The notes: a model not told the origin generated them from the sequence alone. A stretch of 64,000 nucleotides of DNA from JAFGDH01 sp964447525 (GCA_964447525.1 CAYUSU010000001.1:1-64000); one strand, 5' to 3'. Positions 43,288-52,379 are shown, numbered from the stretch's first letter. Made by a program: numbers and translations.

Positions 43288-44997
43288 ATGACATCCGAAA
43301 ATATGTTTGAAAGAGAAGTCAAGAATCTTCTCGGGAAATATGTCAATAAAGATAAAATCGTTCTGGAAAAAACGGCGCAGCCGGAATTCGGTGATGTCGC
43401 GTTCCCGTGTTTCACTCTTTCGAAAGAGATGAGGAAAAGTCCGGTCGTCATAGCAGAAGAACTTTCGAAAAAGATAAAACCTGTTGATCTTGTCAGTAAA
43501 ATAGATGCCAAGGGAGGATATCTTAATTTCTTCGCTGATTGGGGAAAGATTTTTAATGGCGTTTATGAAGAGATTGAAAAAAAACCGGAAGGTTTCGGTT
43601 CCGGAAATCCTGATAAAAAAGAGAAAATATTGGTTGAGTATTCTGCACCTAACACGAATAAACCCCTTCATCTCGGTCACATCAGAAATAATTCTTTAGG
43701 GATGTCCCTTTCCAGTATACTGGAGTTTTCCGGTTTCGATGTTGTAAAGGTTAATCTGGTGAACGACCGGGGTATTCACATATGCAAATCAATGATCGCT
43801 TACATGCTTTTCGGTAATGGGAAAACACCGGAAAGCGAGGGAAAAAAGGGCGATCATTTCGTCGGTGAATATTACGTGCTTTACAATGAAAAATCCAAGG
43901 ATGATCCGTCCCTCGAGAGGAAGTCCAAAGAGCTTCTGAAGAAATGGGAAAACGGGGATAAGGATACCATGAATTTGTGGAAGAGGATGAATTCATGGAC
44001 ATTAGATGGGTTCAAAAAGACGTACGAAGATTACGGCTGCGAATTCGACAAATGGTATTATGAAAGTAAAACGTATGAACTGGGGAAGAAATTCGTCGTG
44101 GATGGCCTTAAGAAGGGGTTATTCAAGAAAGGGGACGAAGGGGAAATATACATAGATCTTTCGAAACAAGGACTGGACAAGAAGATACTTGTCCGTTCTG
44201 ACGGGACGACTGTTTACATGACACAGGATCTTGGAACGACAAAACTCAAAAATGACGATTTTGATCCGGACAGGATGATATGGGTGGTTGCCAGCGAACA
44301 GAACTATCATTTCCAGGTACTTTTCAAGATACTTGAAATTCTGGGTCATGAATGGGCGAAGAATTGTTACCATTTGAATTACGGCATGGTTTTTCTCCCC
44401 GAAGGTAAGATGAAATCGAGGGAGGGGAATGTCGTTGACGCGGATGATCTTTTGGAGAATCTCACCAAAGAGGCAGTCAAAGAGATTAAGAAAAGAGGGA
44501 ATATTCAGGGAAAGAATGAAATAGAAAAAACGGCCAGAATTATCTCCCTCGGCGCAATAAAATTTTACATGCTCAAGACAAACCCGATGAAGGACGTTAG
44601 TTTCAACCCGAAGGATTCACTGTCTTTCGAAGGAGATACCGGTCCCTTTGTGCAGTATTCCCACGCAAGGATAGAGGGGATACTCAGAAGGCTCGGGAAA
44701 ATTAAGAAGAAGCCCGATTTTTCACTGATGAATTCCCCGGAAGAGAATGACCTCATGAGAATAATTTACATTTTTCCTGATGTAGTGAAACAATCCAGCG
44801 AGAAATACAGTCCTTCCATAGTTGCCAGTTATCTTCTGGATGTTGCAAAATCATTCAACCGTTTTTATGAGAAGCATAACGTTATGAAATCCAGCGATGA
44901 TGTAAAGGCTGCAAGAACAGCATTGATAAAATCAGTCAGAATTGTGATCAGAAATGGCCTGAAGCTTCTCGGGATAGAATCACCGGGTAGAATGTGA
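43288..44997 (+). CDS. argS: Arginyl-tRNA synthetase
   Basis: A 569-aa class I enzyme charging tRNA-Arg. The N-terminal Add1 domain (residues 1-90) leads to the HIGH motif variant HLGH within NKPLHLGHIRNN, then the KMSKS equivalent GKMKSREGN, and a C-terminal DALR helical domain. The ATG at 43288 follows AAGAATTATTATT; in-frame codons from 43210 lie in cutA. A tRNA-Arg(CCU) gene with introns is encoded at 2490-2656. The enzyme is complete. Confidence 0.95.
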   Translation: MTSENMFEREVKNLLGKYVNKDKIVLEKTAQPEFGDVAFPCFTLSKEMRKSPVVIAEELSKKIKPVDLVSKIDAKGGYLNFFADWGKIFNGVYEEIEKKPEGFGSGNPDKKEKILVEYSAPNTNKPLHLGHIRNNSLGMSLSSILEFSGFDVVKVNLVNDRGIHICKSMIAYMLFGNGKTPESEGKKGDHFVGEYYVLYNEKSKDDPSLERKSKELLKKWENGDKDTMNLWKRMNSWTLDGFKKTYEDYGCEFDKWYYESKTYELGKKFVVDGLKKGLFKKGDEGEIYIDLSKQGLDKKILVRSDGTTVYMTQDLGTTKLKNDDFDPDRMIWVVASEQNYHFQVLFKILEILGHEWAKNCYHLNYGMVFLPEGKMKSREGNVVDADDLLENLTKEAVKEIKKRGNIQGKNEIEKTARIISLGAIKFYMLKTNPMKDVSFNPKDSLSFEGDTGPFVQYSHARIEGILRRLGKIKKKPDFSLMNSPEENDLMRIIYIFPDVVKQSSEKYSPSIVASYLLDVAKSFNRFYEKHNVMKSSDDVKAARTALIKSVRIVIRNGLKLLGIESPGRM

Positions 44998-44998
44998 A

Positions 44999-45661
44999 TC
45001 ATATCGTTCTTACGTGTATTCCTGTCGGACCTATTATCAACGGATGTATGTCCGTGGAATGATTAGTCATGCGCATTTTTCTTATTGACATCGAACGGTT
45101 GTATTTTGTCATCCCCATATACTGTAAAACTATGACGGAATCCACCATGAACTCTATAACCCCTGATCTGGAAAGGGATTTGGTATCTTCCAGTATTTCT
45201 GACGTTACTATTACGGCCTTGTTCATGTCCCTGAGCCTCTGCAGAATTCTGTAAAGGAATTTTCTTATCTTGAATGGCTCGTGTATATAGAGTTCGAACA
45301 TGCTTACGGAATCTATCACTACCCTCTTCGCTTTCATTGATTCCACGTTGTTAATTATCCTGTCCATTAATGTTTCGACATCAAAAGGTTCGATCTCTAC
45401 CGTCTTGATCATTTTCTTCTTTTCTAACGCGTCGAGATCCCATCCGAATTTTTTAGCCTGTTTCCTTATGTTTTCGATTGTTTCCCCGGTCGTTATGTAA
45501 AGACCCTTTTCATTGTATTTTGTCGCCCCGTTGTGAATGAATTGCGTAGAAAAGATGGATTTACATGTTCCGGTCTTTCCGGAAATCAGTGTTATTGTCC
45601 CTTCTTCCAGTCCGCCTTCTATCAGACCGTCAAGACCAGGTATCCCCGTTTGCACCCTCAT
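44999..45661 (-). CDS. KaiC-like RecA-superfamily ATPase
   Basis: A 220-aa single-domain KaiC/GvpD-like ATPase. The Walker A motif is GKTGTCKS (28-35), and a Walker B region RVVIDSVSMFEL follows at about 115. The catalytic Glu pair near ITTGETIENI is visible. Archaea have many stand-alone KaiC-like proteins that act in signal transduction, archaellum control (FlaH) or stress. Nothing in context points to one role; the gene is divergent from MEMO and converges on argS. Confidence 0.85.
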   Translation of the reverse strand: MRVQTGIPGLDGLIEGGLEEGTITLISGKTGTCKSIFSTQFIHNGATKYNEKGLYITTGETIENIRKQAKKFGWDLDALEKKKMIKTVEIEPFDVETLMDRIINNVESMKAKRVVIDSVSMFELYIHEPFKIRKFLYRILQRLRDMNKAVIVTSEILEDTKSLSRSGVIEFMVDSVIVLQYMGMTKYNRSMSIRKMRMTNHSTDIHPLIIGPTGIHVRTI

Positions 45662-45719
45662 GCATTACTTTTCTTTTTCTGGTTAATAAATTTTTTAAGC
45701 TTTATTATAAAAATAATGT

Positions 45720-46526
45720 ATGAATAAGAGACAACCGGTCGTGTCTGGAGTTTTTTACGAATCGGATCTCGATGAACTTAAGAATTCACTGAAATTGATG
45801 TTCAAGAATACGAAACTCCTCGGTAACCTTGGTGTTATTTCTCCGCATGCCGGATATGTATATTCCGGAATAACTTCCGCGTTCTCCCTTGCCTCGCTGA
45901 AACCATCCAAAAGATTCCTGATAATCGGACCGAACCATAATCTTCTAGGTCACGAGTTTTCTATCTCTGACGGAATTTGGGAAACCCCTCTCGGAGAAGC
46001 GAAGATTGACAATGAATTAGCGAAATACCTTCTGAACAATAACATTATAAAGGATGATCCTATTGCTCATTCTCATGAGCATTCCATTGAAGTTCAGATA
46101 CCATTCCTCCAGCACATATTCGGGAACTTCACATTCGTCCCGCTGTCAGTTGCGAACTCTGACTATTCGCATAAATTCCTCTCCAAGTGCGAATCTGTTG
46201 CAAAAACTATTTCCTCCGAGCTAAAGAAGAAAGATTTCAGAATAATAGTTTCTTCCGACTTCTCTCATTATATCCCGCAGGCGGAAGCTGACGAAAAGGA
46301 CGAAAAGGCGATCGAGATGATAAAGAATCTCAATGTAAGGGGATTTTTCAAAACGCTCGAAAAATTAGATGCTTCCATGTGCGGTTACGGACCAATAGCT
46401 ATTCTCATGTCAGTTGCAAAAGAGATGGGGTGGAAAAAAATAGAGGTAATCAACCATTCCTCTTCAGGTGACGTAACGAAGGATAGGGATTCCGTGGTCA
46501 ATTATTATTCCATTGGATTTCGCTGA
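45720..46526 (+). CDS. MEMO1-family protein
   Basis: A 268-aa MEMO/AmmeMemoRadiSam system protein B homologue. It carries the metal ligand pattern (ISPHAGYVYSG, GPNHNLLGH, SHEHSIEVQIPFL, and CGYGPIAI) that resembles non-heme iron extradiol dioxygenases. Archaeal MEMO proteins are often near radical SAM partners, but none is visible here. It converges on and overlaps the HIT gene by 22 bases. Function is unknown outside eukaryotes. Confidence 0.93.
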   Translation: MNKRQPVVSGVFYESDLDELKNSLKLMFKNTKLLGNLGVISPHAGYVYSGITSAFSLASLKPSKRFLIIGPNHNLLGHEFSISDGIWETPLGEAKIDNELAKYLLNNNIIKDDPIAHSHEHSIEVQIPFLQHIFGNFTFVPLSVANSDYSHKFLSKCESVAKTISSELKKKDFRIIVSSDFSHYIPQAEADEKDEKAIEMIKNLNVRGFFKTLEKLDASMCGYGPIAILMSVAKEMGWKKIEVINHSSSGDVTKDRDSVVNYYSIGFR

Positions 46527-47107
46527 AGCCATTTCTCCTTCAGGGAATTGACTTCTTTCGCCGCTTCTTCCATGATCTTTTCGTTCCTGTCCATCCCTTT
46601 CCAGTTTCCTCTTTCCTCACTTCCGTAATATAATGCGAAGAGATCCCTGAAGAATTTCGGCTTTCCGATCTTCGTATCCACAGAAAAAAGATTATTGTTT
46701 ATCTGGAGAAACATGTATTTACCGTTCTTTTGGTATATTTTTTTTATCTGATCAATTGAATCTATCATTTTCACGTGCTCCTTTTCTTTTACGATATCTT
46801 CGATTTTCCCTTTGAAAGGAAGGAAGTGCATATGTGCATGGAAGACGGTCTGGCCTGTTACCCCGTGCTCGAAAACAGCGAATGATCCGTATTCCTCCTT
46901 CAGAAATTTAATGACATTTTCGTATAATAATTTGAATTCTTCAAATTCCTCTCCGAGAGCACCCATGCAAGAAATGTGATCCTTTGGTATTATCAGAATA
47001 TGACCTTCCTTCAGAGGATGAATATCTGCGTATACTGATAACTTCTTTCCCTTCGACAGAGGAACACTCAATGCAAAAGAATCAATGTTACAGTGCACGC
47101 AATCCAT
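46505..47107 (-). CDS. HIT-domain nucleotide hydrolase/transferase
   Basis: A 200-aa histidine-triad protein. The triad HAHMH (90-94) is followed by the HFLPF strand, with a HILIIPKDHISC segment upstream. The N-terminal CVHC could bind zinc. A C-terminal extension (residues 115-200) is longer than in typical HINT/FHIT. It hydrolyses or transfers nucleotides from a nucleoside phosphoramidate-like substrate. It is immediately downstream of the Mbh-like operon (one base) but is not a known subunit. Confidence 0.9.
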   Translation of the reverse strand: MDCVHCNIDSFALSVPLSKGKKLSVYADIHPLKEGHILIIPKDHISCMGALGEEFEEFKLLYENVIKFLKEEYGSFAVFEHGVTGQTVFHAHMHFLPFKGKIEDIVKEKEHVKMIDSIDQIKKIYQKNGKYMFLQINNNLFSVDTKIGKPKFFRDLFALYYGSEERGNWKGMDRNEKIMEEAAKEVNSLKEKWLQRNPME

Positions 47108-47108
47108 G

Positions 47109-47504
47109 TTAACTCCTTCTTAACGGGTTTTCCGGAGACTGTTCCGCAAGGAAAAGGCGCTTGGGATTGGGATGACCCTTCACCGTGACGCCGAGCATCT
47201 CCATGAGCTCCCTTTCGAAAAGATCAGTACCGGGAAAGATTCCAGTGATCGTGTCAATTTCCGGATTCTCCTTGCTCAGCGATGTTCTGAGATTTATTAC
47301 GATACCTTCGTGTGCCATGTGATATAACACTTCTATACTCTCTTCCACATCAACACCGCTTATCATAATGATTCTCTGTATTCCGGAATTGTAAAGCCTC
47401 TCCATAATTTCCTTCACATTAGCACTTTCGAATGCTGCCCATATTTCATTTCCGTTTCTGTGCATTTCTCCGGTTAAATCCCTGATAACATTATCAATGT
47501 TCAT
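47109..47504 (-). CDS. mbhK: NuoC/MbhK-like 30 kDa subunit
   Basis: A 131-aa NADH-dehydrogenase 30 kDa-type subunit (NuoC/EchD/MbhK). The ERELMEMLGVTVKGHPNPKRL pattern, in parts, near the C-terminus is diagnostic. It overlaps the NuoB-like gene as ATGA. No large catalytic subunit follows; a HIT gene follows instead. Conserved subunits of this type link the membrane arm to the electron-transfer subunits. Confidence 0.85.
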   Translation of the reverse strand: MNIDNVIRDLTGEMHRNGNEIWAAFESANVKEIMERLYNSGIQRIIMISGVDVEESIEVLYHMAHEGIVINLRTSLSKENPEIDTITGIFPGTDLFERELMEMLGVTVKGHPNPKRLFLAEQSPENPLRRS

Positions 47505-47953
47505 TTATTTCCCTCCATCTTTTTGATTATTTTCACGACGCCTGCTATGATGGCCTCTGGTTTGGGTGGACATCCCGGAACGTAGACATCCACGGGGATG
47601 ATTTTATCGAGCGGACCGTCCGAGTTGTACGAATCGTAAAAAACTCCCTTAGAAATTGCGCATGATCCAACCGCTAGCACGTATTTCGGGTTTGGTATCT
47701 GCTGATAGATTGTTATGAGCCGGTCTTTTACTTTTTTCGTTACGACCCCTTCAACAATGAGGATATCCGCATGCCTCGGGGACCCTTTTTCTGTTATACC
47801 AAATCTTTCGACATCATATTTAGGTGTCAGGCTTGCCAATATTTCGATGGAACAGCCGTTGCATCCACCCGCCCCGAAATGTATAATCCACGGGGATTTT
47901 TTTCTGCAATATTTCACAAGCTTTCCCATAACGGATTCGTTTTTTTTCTTCAT
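47501..47953 (-). CDS. mbhJ: NuoB/MbhJ-like small electron-transfer subunit
   Basis: A 150-aa subunit of complex I-like or group 4 hydrogenase-like enzymes, binding the proximal [4Fe-4S] cluster. Cys31 and Cys34 (GGCNGCSIE), Cys in VGSCAISKG and Cys in VPGCPPKPEA match. The ATG at 47953 overlaps the preceding stop (TAATG); in-frame codons back to 48004 run into the upstream gene. Conserved cysteines imply a functional electron-transfer protein. Confidence 0.92.
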   Translation of the reverse strand: MKKKNESVMGKLVKYCRKKSPWIIHFGAGGCNGCSIEILASLTPKYDVERFGITEKGSPRHADILIVEGVVTKKVKDRLITIYQQIPNPKYVLAVGSCAISKGVFYDSYNSDGPLDKIIPVDVYVPGCPPKPEAIIAGVVKIIKKMEGNK

Positions 47954-48249
47954 TAAATCACCAAAACCATCATTACTATTATAACAACCCCCACAATCAT
48001 CCATATAACGTAATCCGACAGTTTTCCCGTGTGGATGTCCCTGAGTTTGTTGAGACCGAAACTGTCGATTATTGCCTGATAGAAATTATCGGAAGTAACC
48101 GAATTTTTTTGTAAGTTCTCACCGCAGGTATATGTTTCATCCTTTTTACCATCGGGTCTGAACGACCTGTTGCCGAGAAGGTATATCATCAGACCTAACA
48201 AAATGAATCCCACGAAGCAACCCACGAACAAAGTCCAGCCCTCAAACAT
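47953..48249 (-). CDS. mbhI: MbhI-like small membrane subunit
   Basis: A 98-aa protein with an N-terminal transmembrane helix, a conserved DETYTCGE segment, an amphipathic stretch and a C-terminal helix. Position between the antiporter MrpD-like and NuoB-like genes is that of MbhI in the Pyrococcus membrane-bound hydrogenase, which joins the ion-translocating and catalytic arms. The identification is by position and this motif. Confidence 0.65.
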   Translation of the reverse strand: MFEGWTLFVGCFVGFILLGLMIYLLGNRSFRPDGKKDETYTCGENLQKNSVTSDNFYQAIIDSFGLNKLRDIHTGKLSDYVIWMIVGVVIIVMMVLVI

Positions 48250-48255
48250 ACGACA

Positions 48256-49677
48256 TCATCCCACCCCCAGAACAGCGTTTATATATTGTCCCTGCTCCAA
48301 TAAAACGTTCGTTGCCGGCTCAACGAACATCATTCCGATCTGCGGTAAAATACCTATAATAATGCATATAATTGCCAATATTATGATAGGTATCAACATA
48401 GTTTTCGGTGTTTTCTTTACTATCTTGAATGTTGAAGGTCCCATGAATATACATGAAAATACCTTCAAATAATACGCGAGAGTGATAGCGGAAACTATTA
48501 TGGCTATCGATGTTATGATTGGACTTACTTCCCACGTTGCAAGGTATATCAGCCATTTCGAAGCAAAACCGTTTAGTGGGGGTATTCCGGCTGTTCCCAG
48601 CGCCCCGATACCGAAACAAAATGCAACCCATGGCATCCGTTTTCCGAGTCCGCCCAGCTTGTTCAGATCCCTCGTTCCCGTATGCCACAAAATAATACCG
48701 AACGAAAGGAAAAGGAGGCATTTTAGCAGTATGTTATTGAACAGATGGAAAAGTCCTGCCGTAACACCCGCGGGAGTTCCCATCCCGATGGCTATGAATA
48801 TATACCCTACTTGGCTGACCGTCGAATAAGCGAGCAATCTCTTTACGTCTTTTTGCATTATCGCCATGAGCCCGCCCACGACCATGGTTATCAATCCGAG
48901 AATTATCAGCATCCAGAAAATGCTCATTATGCCGAACACGGTGAATATTATCCTTATCGTCATGTAGACGCCTGATCCTATTATAACACTTGACAGGAGT
49001 GCGGAAACCGGCGAAGGTGCGGCAGGATGAACATCCGGTAGCCAGAAATGGAACGGGACGATTGCGGACTTCAATGATAATCCTCCCAGTATTAGGCCAA
49101 GCACGATCATGAATACAGGTCCGCCGGATATTTTCAGGGCCATGTCCGCCATATTAAGCGTTCCGGTGAGTCCGTAAAGCATCGCTATCCCTACCAGCAG
49201 GAACGACGATGAAAGAGATCCGGTAATCAGATACTTTAACGCCGCTTCGGTAGATTCCTTGTTGAGCAGGAAAGCCACCAGAGCGTATGAAGCGACTGAC
49301 ATCAGTTCGAAAAACACGTACATGTTGAATATGTCGCCCGTGAGGGATATTCCGATAAGACCTATCGTGAGGAGGCATATCAGCGTATAGTACCTGTGTT
49401 TCCTTTCCTTGACGTATTTGACGGAATAGACCGCAGTGAGGGACATTATCCCGGTGATCATTATTGCCATGAACAGCCCGAGTTTGTCGAGCACCCATAC
49501 TATTCCGAAAGGAGGAGACCAACCGGAGAATGCAAACATCATGATGTCCGGGCTGAAATACGCGAGAAGGAAGAAGATGAAAGAAAAAATTATTGCTGAT
49601 ATTGCTATTATGTCCCTCTTCAGTACCAGTACAAGGAACGCGGCCAGGAAAAGGACGCTTAACACTATGGTTATCAT
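48256..49677 (-). CDS. mbhH: MrpD/MbhH-type proton-conducting membrane subunit
   Basis: A 473-aa protein of the NuoL/M/N-MrpD family with about 14 transmembrane helices. Conserved elements include VYFFELMSVASYALVAF, the HFWLPDVHPAAPSPVSALL segment with its key Lys/His, and an FHLFNNILLKCLLFLS region. It couples ion movement to the complex. The overlap with MrpC-like upstream and MbhI-like downstream makes it operonic. Confidence 0.93.
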   Translation of the reverse strand: MITIVLSVLFLAAFLVLVLKRDIIAISAIIFSFIFFLLAYFSPDIMMFAFSGWSPPFGIVWVLDKLGLFMAIMITGIMSLTAVYSVKYVKERKHRYYTLICLLTIGLIGISLTGDIFNMYVFFELMSVASYALVAFLLNKESTEAALKYLITGSLSSSFLLVGIAMLYGLTGTLNMADMALKISGGPVFMIVLGLILGGLSLKSAIVPFHFWLPDVHPAAPSPVSALLSSVIIGSGVYMTIRIIFTVFGIMSIFWMLIILGLITMVVGGLMAIMQKDVKRLLAYSTVSQVGYIFIAIGMGTPAGVTAGLFHLFNNILLKCLLFLSFGIILWHTGTRDLNKLGGLGKRMPWVAFCFGIGALGTAGIPPLNGFASKWLIYLATWEVSPIITSIAIIVSAITLAYYLKVFSCIFMGPSTFKIVKKTPKTMLIPIIILAIICIIIGILPQIGMMFVEPATNVLLEQGQYINAVLGVG

Positions 49678-49678
49678 T

Positions 49679-50035
49679 TTATCCCCTTAGATCGCTCATC
49701 TTCTCCGTATCAAGAGTCTTGAAATGCCTGTAGGCTATTATCGCAATGCATAACGCAAGCGCCGTTATGCTGAGGCTTATGACTATCGAGGTCAGCACGA
49801 GTGCCTGCGGAACCGGATCCACGGAAAACTGTGAGAACGTGTTTACGTTTTCCGGCGTTATTATCGGGGGTATCCCGTTCTCCCTTGAACCTATCGTTAT
49901 CAGCAGCAGATGAATAGCATCCGTGAATATGGCGAGGCCTATTATCTTCTTTATGAGGTTCGGTTTCATCGCTACGCAATACACCCCCAACATCATCATC
50001 AACCCGGACGTTAAATACAACTCTATCATAATCAT
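49679..50035 (-). CDS. mbhG: MrpC/NuoK/MbhG-like antiporter subunit
   Basis: A 118-aa subunit with three transmembrane helices and the NuoK/MrpC pattern (LMMMLGVYCVAMKPNLIKKIIG, in parts, and a Pro-rich VDPVPQALVLTSIVI). The ATG at 50035 overlaps the preceding stop (ATGA) behind an AAGGA site. In-frame codons upstream to 50128 are in the MnhB-like gene and are rejected. Confidence 0.9.
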   Translation of the reverse strand: MIMIELYLTSGLMMMLGVYCVAMKPNLIKKIIGLAIFTDAIHLLLITIGSRENGIPPIITPENVNTFSQFSVDPVPQALVLTSIVISLSITALALCIAIIAYRHFKTLDTEKMSDLRG

Positions 50036-50427
50036 TCCTTGATCAGTAAAAATACGATCACGGTGAGAGCCATCGTGACCATTATCCCCCCGAATACATT
50101 CAGCAGGAGTACCTGCTGAGCGCTCCATAAATTGAAAATAGTACCTGACGGCGTCAGAACGCTCCTGAAAAATGTCTCGAAAATCACCAAGAATATGAGG
50201 AAGGAGGCCATCGTCCCTTCGATTATATGGGCGGTTTCCTCCTTTATTATTCTTTCCGCCTTTCTGAGCCCGAATGCCAAAGCAACCAACGTAATTCCAA
50301 CGACGACCATGGTCCCTCCGGGGAAAGAGCCTCCCGGCGTCAGATGCCCGTGGAGTATGATGTAAACACCGAACAATAGTATGAAAGGGAAGAGACCCTT
50401 TACCGTGGTCTTCACTATAACATCCAT
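50032..50427 (-). CDS. mbhF: MnhB/MbhF-like antiporter subunit
   Basis: A 131-aa protein of the MnhB family with four membrane helices. YIILHGHLTPGGSFPGGTMV is the family signature. It belongs to the sodium-translocating part of Mrp antiporters and Mbh-type complexes. It overlaps the upstream MbhE-like gene by one base (TAATG). Confidence 0.92.
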   Translation of the reverse strand: MDVIVKTTVKGLFPFILLFGVYIILHGHLTPGGSFPGGTMVVVGITLVALAFGLRKAERIIKEETAHIIEGTMASFLIFLVIFETFFRSVLTPSGTIFNLWSAQQVLLLNVFGGIMVTMALTVIVFLLIKE

Positions 50428-50711
50428 TATTTTCCCTCCCCCTTGCCCAAACCGAACATTACCAAGCTGAATATGCCCATCGCTGCCGTGAAAAGGACCG
50501 TTTCTTCACCGAGCGTGTCGAAACTCCTGAAATCCCACACTATCGACCCCACGACATTCGCGGAATTCGTCTCCTTCAGGGAATTCTGGATGTAATGCTC
50601 CGCCACGGACTTGTTGTCCCATTCCCCGAAACCAGGGAACATGAAAACGTAAAGCATGAAAGAGAATATCATGACCATGCACACACCAACGACTATGTTT
50701 CTCTTCATCAT
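50427..50711 (-). CDS. mbhE: MbhE/MrpA-C-terminal-like subunit
   Basis: A 94-aa protein with an N-terminal helix, a polar segment with EHYIQNSLKETNSANVVGSIVWDFRSFDTLGEE in parts, and a C-terminal helix. This matches MbhE, homologous to the C-terminal part of MrpA. It couples by overlap to MnhB-like downstream and MbhD-like upstream. Confidence 0.85.
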   Translation of the reverse strand: MMKRNIVVGVCMVMIFSFMLYVFMFPGFGEWDNKSVAEHYIQNSLKETNSANVVGSIVWDFRSFDTLGEETVLFTAAMGIFSLVMFGLGKGEGK

Positions 50712-50941
50712 TTTTCCATCCTCGCGGTTTTTTGTATCGCTATCACGAAAATCAGCGTAGTAAGGCCGGCCTTGATCGCTGCTTCTGTTATTGCGATGTC
50801 CGGTGCCTGAAGAATAAGGAATGACAATGAAAGCATAAGGGATAAGATGGCCAGGAAAATTACAGAATAAAGAAGATCCTTTGAAATCACTGCAAAAAAT
50901 GCAAATGCCACAATTCCCATCAGGAGAACTATAATGATCAT
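50708..50941 (-). CDS. mbhD: DUF4040/MbhD-like subunit
   Basis: A 77-aa protein with three membrane helices and the DUF4040 signature LQAPDIAITEAAIKAGLTTLIFV (in parts). DUF4040 is the MbhD/MrpA fragment. It appears to begin the operon: the upstream gene is prefoldin alpha, and no MbhA-C (MnhE/F/G) homologues precede it. Confidence 0.9.
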   Translation of the reverse strand: MIIIVLLMGIVAFAFFAVISKDLLYSVIFLAILSLMLSLSFLILQAPDIAITEAAIKAGLTTLIFVIAIQKTARMEK

Positions 50942-50981
50942 ATAATATTATTATTATAGCCCTGATAAATTACTATTGGGT

Positions 50982-51401
50982 TCATAACTTTTTTTCTTTT
51001 CCCGACATTGACTGTATTTCAGAACCAATTTCATTCATTTTTTCGGCTATCTGCTCCATTTGAACCTGTATTTCTTCCACAGTTTTTTCTATTTCTTCCG
51101 ATCTTTCTTTGAGAAGTGTCTTAACATCCACCGTTTTTTTGTCTGAGATGATTCCTGCTCCAATATCTGTCAGGAGGGAATCTCTGTCAATTATTTTTCC
51201 CTTTGCGAAACACCCGCTTCCGAAAGGAACTAAAATTTCGTTTTCATTACCATTTTTTTTCATTTCTTCTATTGCGTTAATGGTGCTCCTTGTCTCTAGA
51301 AACTGTTGTTCTATCATATCCTGTTGCTTTTTGAGGGCTTCCATGTTCTGCTGAAATATCTGCAGCATGACGTATTTCTCGGTCATCTTTTGGTCAGTCA
51401 T
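50982..51401 (-). CDS. pfdA: Prefoldin alpha subunit
   Basis: A 139-aa protein. Two long coiled-coil helices flank a short beta hairpin (LVPFGSGCFAKGKIIDRDSLLTDIGAGIISDKK, in parts), typical of archaeal prefoldin alpha. The hexamer (alpha2 beta4) passes unfolded proteins to the thermosome. The beta subunit is not in view. Confidence 0.92.
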   Translation of the reverse strand: MTDQKMTEKYVMLQIFQQNMEALKKQQDMIEQQFLETRSTINAIEEMKKNGNENEILVPFGSGCFAKGKIIDRDSLLTDIGAGIISDKKTVDVKTLLKERSEEIEKTVEEIQVQMEQIAEKMNEIGSEIQSMSGKEKKL

Positions 51402-51442
51402 ACTGGTCTTAATGTATTACAAACTTATAAATTTTCAAAAAA

Positions 51443-51781
51443 TCAGAGCAACTTAAGATGTTTGGTGACTTTGTCTATTTCTTTCTCCTCGCAAGGACCT
51501 ATCCCTAGAACGGTCACGGTTCCTGGCTCTAACTGGGTCCTTCCCGCGTCCCTTATTAGCGAACAGGGAAATTTTCCCCTGACATTTTCATGTATTTTCA
51601 TTAGTCCCTTAAGGTCATCTACCTTCAGAATTACCTTTTTTGACCCTTCAGCTTCCCATTCCGCCCGTTCTTTCGAATCGGATTTCTTGTATGCCTCTAT
51701 GCTGGCGTGAGCTACCTGCGCGGCCATCTTCCCTTTGTCCATCTTGATGTCTTTTCTTACGATAATCACTTGCTTGAACAT
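51443..51781 (-). CDS. pth2: Peptidyl-tRNA hydrolase Pth2
   Basis: A 112-aa archaeal/eukaryotic Pth2 that frees tRNA from peptidyl-tRNA. Key pieces: KMDKGKMAAQVAHASIEAY near the N-terminus, DAGRTQLEPGTVTVLGIGP near the C-terminus. It is complete and follows prefoldin on the same strand. Confidence 0.95.
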   Translation of the reverse strand: MFKQVIIVRKDIKMDKGKMAAQVAHASIEAYKKSDSKERAEWEAEGSKKVILKVDDLKGLMKIHENVRGKFPCSLIRDAGRTQLEPGTVTVLGIGPCEEKEIDKVTKHLKLL

Positions 51782-51859
51782 AATATTATTTGGGAACGGT
51801 TGAATAAAAACAGAAATAAAAATAAAAAAATGTCCAAAAAGGAATGGGACGATTGTGAT

Positions 51860-52306
51860 TTACACTTTTCCTGTCACTGTGGCAGTGTCACTTGCCTGAT
51901 AACCGCCCTGTGGAGTGTAAGTCACTACTACCTTCAGCGAATAGGATGATCCTGCAGACAATCCCATCGATGTGCAGTTGACTGTTGTTTCGGTTATCTG
52001 TCCGGGTGCTATGTTGAATCCCGAAGAGTTAGTCGTACACCCAGTTCCCCCAGCGGTCGGAGCCACAGCCACAGAACCAACTGATATGGTCTTCCCTACC
52101 TGATTCGGAAGCTTTATTCGGAAAGTTCCGCCCGTTTCAAGTATGTGAGCTGTTGAAGCCCCAAGTGTTTGGAATCTTGCTTCTGTTGTCGTCGTCGCTG
52201 GAGTAAAGACACCCAATGCGTATAGAGCTGCTGCCACTATTATAACGATCAGTATCGCCCATCCATATGTCATTAAATATTCCATTGCTGATTGAGCTTT
52301 TCTCAT
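51860..52306 (-). CDS. Class III type IV pilin, copy 1
   Basis: A 148-aa pilin. The signal MRKAQSAMEYLMTYGWAIL continues into a hydrophobic helix; cleavage is expected after the leader residues before QSAMEYL. The C-terminal domain is beta-rich. Its first ~104 codons and 26 upstream bases are identical to copy 2, whereas the last ~45 codons differ. The ATG at 52306 is preferred over an upstream TTG. It lies in a pilus locus with two T2SSF genes. Confidence 0.88.
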   Translation of the reverse strand: MRKAQSAMEYLMTYGWAILIVIIVAAALYALGVFTPATTTTEARFQTLGASTAHILETGGTFRIKLPNQVGKTISVGSVAVAPTAGGTGCTTNSSGFNIAPGQITETTVNCTSMGLSAGSSYSLKVVVTYTPQGGYQASDTATVTGKV

Positions 52307-52336
52307 AACGATCAATTTATAATTGGTTTCAACTGC

Positions 52337-52344
52337 TATATAAA
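52337..52344 (-). promoter_or_regulatory. TATA box of pilin copy 1
   Basis: The minus-strand TTTATATA (forward 52337-52344) is about 31 bases upstream of the ATG at 52306, giving a short leader if transcription begins 22-25 bases downstream. An equivalent TTTATATA lies at 52931-52938 before copy 2. Confidence 0.5.
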
Positions 52345-52379
52345 TAATCCGTTATTCCCGGATTATCGAAGTATCTGAA

